In this document: piece by piece, positions 10,695 to 22,400 of the stretch | Numbering within the stretch: position 1 is the stretch's first letter | Layout of the letters: the number at the start of each line of letters is the position of its first letter | Translations under genes and position numbers: made by a program | Source: Bolinopsis microptera | Taxonomy: Eukaryota; Ctenophora; Tentaculata; Lobata; Bolinopsidae | NCBI RefSeq assembly: GCF_026151205.1 | Contig: NC_087078.1 | Coordinates: 1,257,675 to 1,321,674, forward strand | DNA length: 64,000 nt | Direction: 5' to 3' | The notes under the pieces: generated by a model | What the model was told of the DNA's origin: nothing | What the model saw: only the letters and a program-made list of their open reading frames with translations | Database searches by the model: none

Positions 10695-11195
10695 GTCCCA
10701 CTTTCTTCAAACTTTTCACATCGCTGTCATGTATGGCCAGGACACGGATAATCGGTGAGATTTTGGGCAAATTTTAAGCAGCCGAACTTGAGATAATGAT
10801 ATCCCTTGAAAACCCGAAAAACCCTATCCCAGGCCAGTATCGCAGGCCCATATCTCGAGACTTAAAGATCACACTTTCTTCAAACTTTTCACGCAGTTGT
10901 ATGGCAAGGAGACGAATAATCGGTGAAATTTTGGGCCAATTTTACGCAGCCGAACTCGAGATATCCCTTGAAAACCCGAAAACCCTATCCAAAGGGCAAT
11001 TTTTGGGGTCACAAAGGCGCATATCTCGAGACTCAAAAGTCCCATGACTTTCTTCAAACTTTTCACATCGCTGTATGGCCAGGACACAGATAATCGGTGA
11101 GATTTTGGGCAAATTTTAAGCAGCCGAACTTGAGATATCCCTTGAAAACCCGAAAAACCCTATCCCAGGCCAGTATCGCAGGCCCATATCTCGAG

Positions 11196-11575
11196 CGCTC
11201 CTACTAAATCGCTCGCCCAAATTTTAAGAAAATTCTTGTGAAAAGGCCCTGTAGGCATGAAAGTGATCTAGATCGGTGTATTTTTGGACGCTGATTCCGA
11301 ATCACCCCCCATGACGTAGGGTTAAAATGCTTCACTGGAGAGTTATGGGCAAAAAACCGTTTTGGTCACGTAACGTGACAGGCTAGTAAAACGTGAATTC
11401 GATTATTTAGGGCTCGGGTTAGGGTTAGGGTTGTGGTTAAGATTATGGATAGCTTCGGGGTTATAGTTAGGGTTAGGGTTGGGATTAGGGTTTATGTAAA
11501 ACCGTTTTGTAAGGCTGCAAAACCAAAAAAACCAAAGTCACGTGAAATTTTTGGGCGAGCGATTTAGTAAAAGCC
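11196..11575. mobile_element. MULE-like MITE with 9-bp target duplication
   Basis: The direct repeat TATCTCGAG flanks the element at 11187-11195 and 11576-11584. The terminal inverted repeats read TACTAAATCGCTCGCCCAAA inward from both sides. Nine-base duplications are characteristic of Mutator-like elements, but no transposase is present. The insertion splits a satellite monomer, so it is younger than the array. Confidence 0.85.
11411..11496 (+). repeat. Telomere-like GGGTTA tracts inside the MITE
   Basis: Two clusters of GGTTAGGGTTAGGG-like sequence separated by degenerate copies. The relative at 15673-17392 has the matching C-rich version (AACCCTATCCTAACC), so this is part of the element and not a chromosome end. 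Confidence 0.7.
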
Positions 11576-12279
11576 TATCTCGAGACTTAAAGATCACGAC
11601 TTTCTTCAAACTTTTCACGCAGTTGTATGGGCATGGCCAGGAGACGAATAATCGGTGAAATTTTGGGCAAATTTTAAGCAGCCGAACTCGAGATATCCCT
11701 TGAAAACCCAAAAACCCTATCCAAAGGGGCAATTTTGGGGGTCACAAAGGCGCATATCTCGAGACTCGAAAGTCCCACTTTCTTCAAACTTTTCACATCG
11801 CTGTATGGCCAGGACACGGATAATCGGTGAGATTTTGGGCAAATTTTAAGCAGCCGAACTTGAGATATCCCTTAAAAACCCGAAAAACCCTATCCCAGGC
11901 CAGTATCGCAGGCCCATATCTCGAGACTTAAACTTAAAGATCACACTTTCTTCAAACTTTTCACGCAGTTGTATGTATGGCCAGGAGACGGATAATCGGT
12001 GAAATTTTCGGCCAATTTTAAGCAGCCGAAATCAAGATATTCTTGCAAACACAGGAAACCTTATCCAAAAGATCACTGCAAATAAAACGCTCAGAAAAGC
12101 TCAATCAGATCTCAAGGCCATTTTATCTGAACGCGCCCGCGGTGCGCGAATTCGATTACACATCATACTTAAAATAGATATCTGGACAAATAATCATGTC
12201 GAAATATAGATTTAAAGCGGGAGAACCCTAACCCAATCCTTAACAAAAGCATATGCTGAAATCCTAACCCTAACGAGAA

Positions 12280-12520
12280 ATTAGACTAACTTGCTTATAC
12301 GGTCATATCACGTGATCGAGACAGTTTTTCGCCAATATCTCGGGGGGGGGGGGGGGGGGGGGGGGGAGCATTATAACCCATTTTTTAATGTCATGGGGGT
12401 GATTCGGAATCAGCGTTTGAAAATACATCGATTGAAGTTGGTTTCAACTGTCGGGGCCCCTTTTACTTTTAGAACAATCTCGAAAATCGACTGTAGAGTG
12501 ATTTAGCACGCTTTCGCTCC
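12280..12520. mobile_element. MULE-family fragment with a G tract
   Basis: Shares CACGTGATCGAGACAGTTTTT and GGTGATTCGGAATCAGCG with the complete copies. A run of about 25 G lies at 12342-12366, where other copies have a short GGGG or a nested insertion. Confidence 0.6.
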
Positions 12521-12967
12521 CCTGTAGATAAGGCCCTGAAACTTTCAGTGAAAGCAATGGAGTGGAGTGTAATATATTATATAAATGTGATAAAATGGTT
12601 AACTTTATGCTTTATTCAACTTCAAGGTCTCATGTCACATGTCTCTACGATTTTGTCATCAAGTGATCAATGCATGTCTCCGCGCCTCCATTTTGGGGCG
12701 CGGTCTCAACCATTGCTCATGGGGACTCGTGTGAACCGTGGCAAGTGCATATTAGTGGGGTAAAAACACTTATTATTGCTCCCAAGTAGTTACATTAGTG
12801 ATTTTGACACAATTGATATACACTTACAGCATTACAGCTGTTTGATGGGAAATATCAAAATAAATGAGAATAACAAAGAGGAAATTTTAAAACAATCTGC
12901 ACAAGACAGTCAAACTATGTAGATTATTCAAAATTGAACTGAATACTGTGATTTCAATGGAAGTTCC
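12521..12967. other. Spacer with no gene seen
   Basis: Unique-looking AT-rich DNA. Short open frames here have no recognisable protein character. Confidence 0.35.
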
Positions 12968-13180
12968 TTAAACCTTTCTTTGAGGTGAACAAAAATTTAG
13001 ACCTATGGTCCTCAACCATTTGAACAAGTTTTTTAAAGATGATTCAGTTCTAGTGATCTTTGTATTATAATTGGTCATTAGGGCGATAGCTCGTTCTGCT
13101 GAATCGTTCGTCGACGATATGTTGTTTAACGCCGATTTTACTTTATGATAGTTGTTGGAAGAGATCGGTAATTCGTCCAA
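12968..13180 (-). pseudogene. C-terminal remnant of an uncharacterised protein
   Basis: The frame contains STNDSAERAIALMTNYN followed by SSLKNLFKWL. From memory this resembles a conserved ND.AER..L motif near the C-terminus of a family of uncharacterised, transposon-like proteins in invertebrates. Only about 70 residues remain and no neighbouring exon was found, so it is most likely a gene fragment. The family match is a recollection, not a search. Confidence 0.4.
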
Positions 13181-13739
13181 CTACTACAACTATCATGATA
13201 ATTACCATATAGTTGTAGTTGTAGTTGTTGTTGGACACAATACTGCTCTAGTACGGGGTATAAGAAAAGTTAATATTATTATTAATATTCCGTGACTTAT
13301 CCTGGCCAGAGTTTATTAACTTTAACGTTCGGTAAGTAAATGGTATTGTTTATGACGCAGGAAGCTGGAAAGTATATTTATAGATTTATAAGCGATAATC
13401 TACTAAATTGCACTGTTTCAACTCTCTAAGCGATTAATGTAACCTGCCACACGGAGATGACATTCTCATGGGAACAGTTTAAAAGTTTAAAAAATAAATA
13501 AGGTGTGGTGATGACCGCCTGCCCCTTTTATAGATGGATCATAACTGAGTACTACTGAGTAGTAATTTTGCAATCGATTTTGGATACAGTAGGAAAGCAA
13601 GAAAAACAGTCTTTAAGAAATAACAAATAAAATGTTGATACAATTTAGTCTTATGATTTTGACAAAAATTGAAATTTACCAAAATTAAAAAGTTGTCACA
13701 ATTCACATACAATTAGTTCGTAGTGAAATACTTTTGGGA

Positions 13740-13870
13740 AGTCGACGGACTTTGACTTGGACGGACCGTTAAAAAACAGGCTTTATTTGAACGGACATTA
13801 AAATTAACGCGAAGGCCTCCAGCTTTCAATAAATGTCCGCGTCCGGTCATGGCGTTGAAATAAAGACGAG
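13740..13870 (+). repeat. Dispersed repeat with GGACGGACC blocks
   Basis: Matches 61425-61535: TTGGACGGACC, TTATTTGAACGGACATTA, then CTCCAGC and TTCAAT...ATGTCCG. The second copy contains an obvious inverted repeat, so both are probably MITE remnants. Confidence 0.65.
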
Positions 13871-13995
13871 TAAGAGTAAGGTAATGATATTAAAAGTACA
13901 TACTAGAATCTATCTGGCATCGAAATTCTAAAAGGTAAAATAACAGAGCTTGTTGGAAGATAACAGTATTTCGTTCAACTACAAGATAAGTTCCT

Positions 13996-14059
13996 TACTC
14001 CCTCCCTCCCTCCCTCCCTCTCTCCCTCCCTCGAGGGAGGGATCCCTCCCTCCCTCCCT
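13996..14059. repeat. Short CCCT microsatellite with internal palindrome
   Basis: CCCT repeats switch to GAGGGAGGGATCCCTCCCT, an internal strand switch. Confidence 0.85.
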
Positions 14060-14246
14060 ATGATAAATTCCTTACTCCCTAGCTGGCAGACAACAAAATA
14101 GCCTCACGGATAATGCACTGTAGACATAGGGGACATGCCCTGTGGATTTTAAATGTCACAAATGACACATTTTATATTGTCTAAGTAGTTCCTGTTACAG
14201 ATAAGTATACGCAAAATACACACGTACAAAATGTTTAGTATTCAAC

Positions 14247-14499
14247 TCCCTCCCTCCCTCCCTCCCTCCCTCCCTCCCTCCCTCCCTCCCTCCCTCCCTC
14301 CCTCCCTCCCTCCCTCCCTCCCTCCCTCCCTCCCTCCCTCCCTCCCTCCCTCCCTCCCTCCCTCCTTCCCCCCTCCCTCCCTCCCTCCCTCCCTCCCTCC
14401 CTCCCTCCCTCCCTCCCTCCCTCCCTCCTCCCTCCCTCCCTCCCTCCCTCCCTCCCTCCTCCCTCCCTCCCTCCCTCCCTCCCTCCCTCCCTCCCCCCT
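14247..14499. repeat. CCCT microsatellite, about 250 bp
   Basis: Nearly pure tetranucleotide with a few single-base slips. The open frame of LPPS repeats that crosses it is an artefact of the period. Confidence 0.97.
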
Positions 14500-15672
14500 T
14501 ATCTATGCAGTCTCTAGTTTATTGTGATTGCTCTACAGCTGATGTCATATGCAGCTGTTCGTTTGTTTGCACAGTGGGTGTGTACTGTGTACGTGACCGT
14601 CCATAAAGCAAAATTACAGAGGATCAGGAAGTTGATTTAAGTTTCCTACAATTTGCTAAGCAGTGTGTATTGTATGCGGTCTGTTATTCAGCTATACAAG
14701 AGAGTGTACTAAAGAGAGGGAACAGTAATATTATTGCCAAATCAATTTATCATTACCCTTGCAGATTGCTTGGACGGACCACCCAGATCTCCCTAACCCT
14801 AAATCAGAAGTCAATAAAAGACCACGCCTACCAATTACAAACCCTCTTGCTGTGCTCTGTCAGAGAGGGGTATGTAATATTCTATAAACCTGTGGCATTG
14901 CTATGAATCCTGTGTTTCAGTCAGGTTTCACGTCATTGTATTTGAAGGATCAAAATTTTACTCACGGTTCAAAGTGTAGCAGGTGCCATCAGGGTCAATC
15001 GAGTTTTTATATCCTGTCTTAACCTTACGGCTTACAGTTTAACAATCACGCACTGAGATTCGATGTCGCATAGGTGGAGCGTGCCACAGGAGCAACTACA
15101 TCTAAAATTAGGACGGCTTGACTTTTCTGGAACGCGCCGAGTTTTTCTGAATTTTTTGCGTATCAAAAAGCTCATCTTTTCGCGCTAAAGTGTGTGCGTT
15201 AAGGACGGCGCGCGTTATGACTAATTAGTCGAAGCGAAGGCCCTTGTAACATGCGGCTGATCGTTTCCGTTTCCGCGTTTAAGAATAAAATTTTCTGTTT
15301 CTATGAAACCTCGTACACATGTAGTATGGCTGGTAGCCAATATACAGTACCTTACTTTAAATGATAGCTCATAATGCTTACTCACAAAACTGTTCTTAGC
15401 TTAATTTATTTTCAGGTTTACACCAAGCGACTTGGAGTGGGTGAACATCCAAATCAGAGGTGGCAGGTAGCAGCCACAGATTAGGGAAAATCAATTAAAC
15501 TTAAAACCGGTCGAGAGGATTCAAACTGATTATATTCGTCGATAGTGTCCCAGGACTAGTAATTACCGACACAGAGAAAAGGGCGGAAGGTGACATTGTA
15601 CATGGTGCGACCGTTTAAGACGAGACAAATTTTAGGCCATTTTGATAGGATAGCTGACAATGTAATGTGGAC
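14500..15672. other. Spacer with no gene seen
   Basis: No dispersed repeat or splice-supported exon recognised. A somewhat GC-richer patch lies near 15110-15250. Confidence 0.35.
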
Positions 15673-17392
15673 GGCTCTTACTAATTCGCTCGCTCCAAAA
15701 AATTTTCACGTGACTTTGGCTTTATGGTTTTGCAGGCCGAACTAAACGGTTTTAACTAAAACCCTATCCTAACCATAACCCGAAGTTATCCATAACCCCG
15801 AAGCTATCCAAACTCGGAACCCCTAAAGGGCCTTCTACTTATTTTGTTATATGACGTCCGCCAAAATCGCAGATTTTCAGACCACCCCCCCCCCCCCCCC
15901 CCCTGTCCGGGTGTGTCCGAAATTTTCAAAAAACCGCCAGGCTACTTTTAAGAGTACAAATATAACCAACTCAAATTCATTGTTAATAAAATTTCAAAGA
16001 GAGTTGAAATAAATTCAAAGAGTGAAATAAAAATTCAAAGAGTTTGAAATAAATGGGAACTTTTTCGTTATTCTGCCAAAATTCCGGATTTTTAGAAAAC
16101 CACCCCTCCCCCTGTCGAAATTTCCAAAACCACCTTCTTTTTGCCGGACGTTCCCTAAGTAGATGGCCCCTACCTTTAACAATCGAATTCGTGTTTAACA
16201 AAGCCTGTCACGTGACCAAAACAGTTTTTTGTCCATAATGCCCAGGGAAGCCTTTTTAAACAATTACCCTACGGGGGGGGGGGGGGGGGGGGCCAATGGC
16301 ATACAATGGAGATTTTTCTATGGAGAAAATGGAAAAACCAATGAGGACTTCTCCATTTCTTTCAATTTTTGTTATGACTATGTATTTTGTCTATCAAATT
16401 CATCTTTAACATTTTACACCTAAATTGGACATCTAAACCATGTTTATTTACGCTTACTAGGGGCGTAACAAGCTTATGAAAGCTCATTAGAGGTACTAGA
16501 TGGGTTTTATACTAGGTTAGTTGAGGCACACTTTAGGCAACTCATAATTACTCAAGCCAGTGTAAAGTTATTTTAGGCTACACAGGAGGTGTAATAGGGG
16601 AGAGTAATAGGCCACCTGAGAAGTTGGACCTGCATCCTCGACAGTCGAAACAAGCTCGTATAAAGGGGAGGCCTGCCTTCGAGATCGCATTACCAGCAAG
16701 GGAAGCCTTGAGTCCAAATTTGTGTATCGAGGGGTAGGTGCAGACTTCGATAAACCGAAAAACCAAAAACATATTTTTCGGCTATAATGAAGACGGTAGC
16801 TTGAAACGTGGTTTTTGAATACTTTGAAAAATTTGACTTAGAAAATTTTCGGCCAGAGTCATTCTCGCATACGTACTCTCGTATCGATGAGCTCCCGATC
16901 CGAGCTCGTGTTGCAAAGGGGAGGCCTGCCTTCCGAGATGCATTACCAGGGGGAGGAAGGATCGAGTCCAAACTTGTTGTACCGAGGGGTAATTTCTAAG
17001 TCAAAATTTTTAAAGTTTTTCTGAAAAACACTCTGTTCATTATTGGCCCGAAACACCTCCCCATCTCCTAAATTCTTTATTTTAATAATTCTTTCCCTCC
17101 GAAATTCTAACACTCCCTCAGCTACTGTGTCGAGACGCTCAGACTACTCTGGCCCATAAAATGGCATAAAATGGAGACTATTTTCTATGGAGAAAAAAAT
17201 GGAAAAAAAAAACCTATGAGTAATTCTCTAATTTTCTCCATTTAATGCCATTGGCCCCCCCCACCCTACGTCATGGGGGGGGGGGGGGGGGGGGGTTGAT
17301 TCGGAAACAAGCACAAATATTACCTTTCGTACTCAGGGCCTTTACACAAGATTTTCTTCTTTAAATTTTGGGCGCGCGATATTAGTGGAGCG
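15673..17392. mobile_element. MULE-like element with near-perfect 9-bp target duplication
   Basis: Flanked by AATGTGGAC (15664-15672) and AATGTGGGC (17393-17401). The left end, CTTACTAATTCGCTCGCTCC, and the inverted right end, GCGCGCGATATTAGTGGAGCG or near, match the ends of the 11196-11575 element. It is longer because it carries two CCACCCC-rich blocks (15840-16165) and the nested insertion at 16274-17262. Confidence 0.78.
16274..17262. mobile_element. Nested non-autonomous element with G-tract ends and 8-bp duplication
   Basis: ACCCTACG occurs at 16266-16273 and 17263-17270, splitting a phrase that is intact in a related copy near 11300. Termini are a G run then GCCAATGGCAT, and ATGCCATTGGC then a C run, so the G/C runs belong to the inverted repeats. 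Inside, a roughly 90-base block (GGGGAGGCCTGCCTTC) occurs twice, near 16660 and 16915. An 8-bp duplication fits hAT or P-type transposition; no transposase is present. Confidence 0.8.
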
Positions 17393-17401
17393 AATGTGGG
17401 C

Positions 17402-19441
17402 ACAATATTTGAACTTCGCTATCGTTCTGATCTCACAATTCGCTTTTCGTGTGCATTTAGCTTAAATTGGTGTGGAGAGTTTATGTCACCCTTCTGAACT
17501 AAAACAGATCAAAACTAATTGAGAACTAACTAAACCGTTACGCAAAATCCATGTTCATTTGTTTCAATATTTGATACAAATGATCATTAAATTGTAAGAG
17601 TTTGGACTGCATCAGTTTTTGTCATTCGTTCACTTAGGCATTAATTATTTTAACTAAAGTTACAACCCGAAGTGTACGTTTCTGTAGATTATATCTCCAA
17701 AGGAGATTTGATGATTTCTAATGGTTGAAATATTTATGTGACAATTGTATTTAAAAGATGTTTCTTTTGTACGATTTGACGATACGAAGGAGGAGAAAAA
17801 CAAGTTGTCTAACTTTTTGAAATAAAACATCCAAGACGAGACCAGTTCATAAATATCCGGAATGCAGCCAATGCCTGAATGCCATTACCAAACGTTCACA
17901 CACTACAATAGAGTTGCCATACCCCCACTACCATGACCCCTATCCCCTGTCTACTATTTCACCCACCATGTCATAAGTCGTCTTGTGTGTGTGTGTCTCA
18001 CTCTCATATTAACATCCCAAAATACCATATCTTGGTTATAGCAGTGGATCTCCTCAGCATCAGCTCCTCCTTTCATGTAGTGCAGCTTTGCAGATTTATT
18101 CGTGTGATTTTACAAACCAGCGACTCGAACATTCCTTATCGTCCATCCGTTTTACGATTTTAAACGTCAGTGCCCTCTAGACCTTAGACACAAAACATAC
18201 GATAATGGATAAAAACAATCATTCAGTTCACATGCCAAAGTTTCTAATTATTTCTGAATATTCAATATTCTTCCTCTCTGCTGAGTGATGTCTAGTGCAC
18301 AAGAGCCATCAGTAATTCAAGTATTCCGTATTATGTCTCCTTGTCAAGATTACACCACCGGCCGCTATGACGCGATAGTCTAAGAGGACGTCATGAGACC
18401 GAGCCTTCTCCCACACGACAGGACACCAGCGAGTAAGCAGCGTGACGCTCACACAGAGACATGTAGATAGTTGGCGTTTGTTTCGAGCTCCGTTTAGGGT
18501 CTCTGACATCTTTGTCCGTTTTTACAGCCACCTGTTAATATAGTTATTTATAGAGGAACGGCTTCCGGTTTGTTCAAATGCATGATTATACAATAGAGAT
18601 GCCGTCAACAGCCAAATTTCACTAATCATATTTAAACTTCAGATCAGGATTTAAAGAAATATTTGACATGTGGTTGAGTGCTTCCTGCGCTCGCAAGACA
18701 GCATAGAACGAGAGACATGCTGACCCGTTAGTAGAGCTACGTGCTACGCCGCACGCTGCACCCACTTCCTTGAGCAACGTGACTCGGGCGCGTTCCATCT
18801 TCCCCATACGCAGCCGGTGGCAGTAGTCCGCCGAGTGCGGCTATTGGTGTATACCACTGTGGTCGTTCGGGGTGCAGGTAGCGGCTCTGTTATAACCGCG
18901 GCATCACGTCCCCGTACTTCTTAAGTTTCATAGCTGCTCTCTCTTCGGCACATAACAAGCTGCTTGGTCGGTATTAACCTAAACTCGAGCGGTTGGAGAG
19001 AATCCTGCCCCAAACGGCGGGAGCCGTAAGAGCAGCCCCTTCCCAACACCCCCTGTCCAACCACCCAACCATGTTCTTCAACAAAATTGCCATGGCAAAC
19101 CGCATTCGCACTGTCGGTAACCCATGAAACATGTCACTGAGGTGGATTAATGTTTGCAAAAGGTCGAACACCAAGCACAGAGAATTTAATTTAAAGGAAA
19201 CACATTTGCAACATTTGCGGGGGATCTCATCAGATTCGAATTCTAAATCGAATAACAGGAGAAATATCTTACTCGCTCTAGCCCAGGCAGGGCATTCACT
19301 GTCTTCCTGGGTCTCTTCTTAATGCATTGCATCTTAGAGTGTCTCCATCATCGCAACTCCGTCTCAGAAACTCCGCATTTCGTTTTAACTGCGAACATTT
19401 TACATCACCTCTAACTCAATAGTAACTTAAAAGTTCGTTAA
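17402..19441. other. Spacer downstream of the coiled-coil gene
   Basis: AT-rich to about 18300, then GC-richer with more CpG to about 19100. Several 60-residue frames occur on both strands, but none has splice sites or recognisable protein character. The GC-rich patch could be a promoter of an unseen gene. Confidence 0.35.
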
Positions 19442-22400
19442 TCAAAAACAATCTGTTGACATGCCCTGATGGCTACCCGAATGTGCTAAGTACGTTACTT
19501 GTGCTGGGACTGCCTCCATCTTGTCCATCATATCCGAAGCCTCCGGATTCTTTACCATTTCTTGTGCAATTTTCTTGCGTTTTAGCACCAGACCTGAATT
19601 TCCTCCTGTAAAAAAAAGAACGGTTCCAAAACTCGCTTAGAAAGTTTTACCGTTCCTTTCTTGGGGTTGTTTTTTCTACCTTAGCGGGTATAAATTAAAC
19701 TGTTTAAATACAAACCCAAATTGTAGCGTCTCTAAAAAGTGGGGACCCGGATAGCTTTTAAACTTACCAATTGTCACCATGGCAACAGTGAGGACCACAC
19801 ACGATGCATTGGCTCCCTAAAATTTGAGGACTGAGTAGCTCATTATTTTCGAGCAAAGCTTATCCCCAATTCCCAATAATATTAGAAACGATTTGAAATA
19901 GAATAATAACAATAATATCTAAACAACCAAGCAGTTAAAGCTTTATCTCACTGTCAGAAGGATAATTAATCTTGTAATTGGTTAATCTTGCTTACAACAC
20001 CTACTTTATCTCACTGTCAGAAGGATAATTAATCTTGTAATTGGTTAATCTTGCTTACAACACCTACTTTATCTCACTGTCAGAAGGATAATTAATCTTG
20101 TAATTGGTTAATCTTGCTTACAACACCTACTTTATCTCACTGTCAGAAGGATAATTAATCTTGTAATTGGTTAATCTTGCTTACAACACCTACTTTATCT
20201 CACTGTCAGAAGGATAATTAATCTTGTAATTGGTTAATCTTGCTTACAACACCTACTTTATCTCACTGTCAGAAGGATAATTAATCTTGTAATTGGTTAA
20301 TCTTGCTTACAACACCTACTTTATCTCACTGTCAGAAGGATAATTAATCTTGTAATTGGTTAATCTTGCTTACAACACCTACTTTATCTCACTGTCAGAA
20401 GGATAATTAATCTTGTAATTGGTTAATCTTGCTTACAACACCTACTTTATCTCACTGTCAGAAGGATAATTAATCTTGTAATTGGTTAATCTTGCTTACA
20501 ACACCTACTTTATCTCACTGTCAGAAGGATAATTAGGCTTGTAATTGGTTAATCTTGCTTACAACACCTACTTTATCTCACTGTCAGAAGGATAATTAAT
20601 CTTGTAATTGGTTAATCTTGCTTACAACACCTACTTTATCTCACTGTCAGAAGGATAATTAATCTTGTAATTGGTTAATCTTGCTTACAACACCTACTTT
20701 ATCTCACTGTCAGAAGGATAATTAATCTTGTAATTGGTTAATCTTGCTTACAACACCTACTTTATCTCACTGTCAGAAGGATAATTAATCTTGTAATTGG
20801 TTAATCTTGCTTACAACACCTACTTTATCTCACTGACAGAAGGATAATTAATCTTGTAATTGGTTAATCTTGCTTACAACACCTACTTGAACATAATGAA
20901 ATAATCTACTTTAGTACTGGCACTATAGCAGTAACTTAACAACATTTATTGTAACTTAAAGTCTAAAGAGAAGATCTGCAATAATTAATATCAAATAACG
21001 GAGTAGTTCGCTGTTTATTAGTCTCATGATTGAAATACTGATATCTGGATATTATCCGGTTGGAAGAGACAAGGACAAGTGAAACAAGGAAGTTAGGAGT
21101 AAGGGCAAATTTTCGGCGTCAACGCCATCTTCAGGCTCAAATTATTTGTTATATGGACACGTTCATTTGAGTTTGAGGATATTGGTAAATATAAGTGACC
21201 CTATTAAAAGGCACAGTGTAGTTGACTTTGTCACACTATGAAATTACTTAAACCCTTGATGGTTAGGATAATCGTCTCATCCTCTAGGCTAACTTTGTCA
21301 CATAACGATATCTTAATCAGGTGATAAGATATCGCTTAAATACGGCCGGCACGGAAATGGTTACATTGTCACACTATAAACATGTGACGGAGTAAATATG
21401 GACCCCTTGCTGCCGTTTTTGACCAAATTTTTGAGTGTCCAGTTGATTGGATGGGTACATATGACCATTACCTACATATTTGACGACTTTTTTCGTTAGA
21501 TGGTGCATTCAGGTTTACTCTGTCACACATTAAAGAAAATATGTGATGAATGTTTAGGGCACCCTGATAAGCAATGCTGAGTAGTGTAAGTTTATTTGAT
21601 GGCCTGGAAGTGCTGGGAATTGTTATTATATCATATAGTCGTAAGGAATTAAAACATAGAAGGCACAACCAAGCTTACTTTGTCACATAATCTTGATAAT
21701 GTCTGAACATGTGTGAAATTGAACAAATAATGATATACCAGCTTAAACCCCTTATATTATACGTACTATGGATCAAACAACACTGCTAGTACCATGCACC
21801 AGTCACATAAATCATTATCAGGTGGTAATATGTTAACAGTGTCACAATTAAACTACCGCTACATGGTCAAAAATAGGGTAATTTAGTCACAAAAAATTAT
21901 TATAACTCTGTTAGCTCCTTGCTGGCAAAATAACTAGTTTATCGAAATTTTTTTGATGATAAAGTTACATAGTATTCTAATAGAAGTATAGTTCTTCAAA
22001 ATAGGGGCAAGACATGTTTACTTTGTCACATCAGTTATTATAAGAGTTAGGTAATCGTCATCAGATTAAAAGATATTTTTCGTAGTTTGGATCGATTAAT
22101 ACTTTAATATACCTGTAATAAAACCTATGCCAATTTTAACACACTATCTTGATACTATTGGGGCAGGGAAAGTTAATTTTGTCACATTTTTAATGTCTTT
22201 GACAAATTAATCTAAATTTAAAAAATTGAGTTCTTATGTTCTGGACAATATTCTTCCAATCGTTTCTGAAAGAATGTTGAATTCTAATAGAGTTATAGAT
22301 CTTCAAAATAGGGGCAAGACATGTTTACTTTGTCACATCAGTTATTATAAGAGTTAGGTAATCGTCATCACATTAACATATATTTTTTGTAGTTTGGATT

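Larger units (their letters stand above)
10695..12060. repeat. ~175-bp satellite with alternating A and B monomers, interrupted
   Basis: Six monomers begin at the phrase ACTTTCTTCAAACTTTTCAC near 10699, 10873, 11049, 11601, 11778 and 11946. Monomers with an ATCGCTGTATGG segment alternate with ones having GCAGTTGTATGG. The third is interrupted by the MITE at 11196-11575. All carry AGCAGCCGAA and ATATCTCGAGAC. Confidence 0.88.

Noticed and set aside
11411-11496. True chromosome end or fused telomere
   Set aside because: The tract is short, degenerate and inside a MITE with a target duplication.
14231-14527. 98-residue LPPS-repeat frame
   Set aside because: A pure tetranucleotide array is open in every frame; no protein signal outside it.
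18309-19322. Genes on both strands in the GC-richer patch
   Set aside because: Frames of 60-66 residues overlap on both strands, with no splice sites, motifs or recognisable proteins.
19942-20887. CRISPR array
   Set aside because: Units are contiguous with no unique spacers, and the DNA is eukaryotic. The same holds for the 79-bp and 81-bp arrays.
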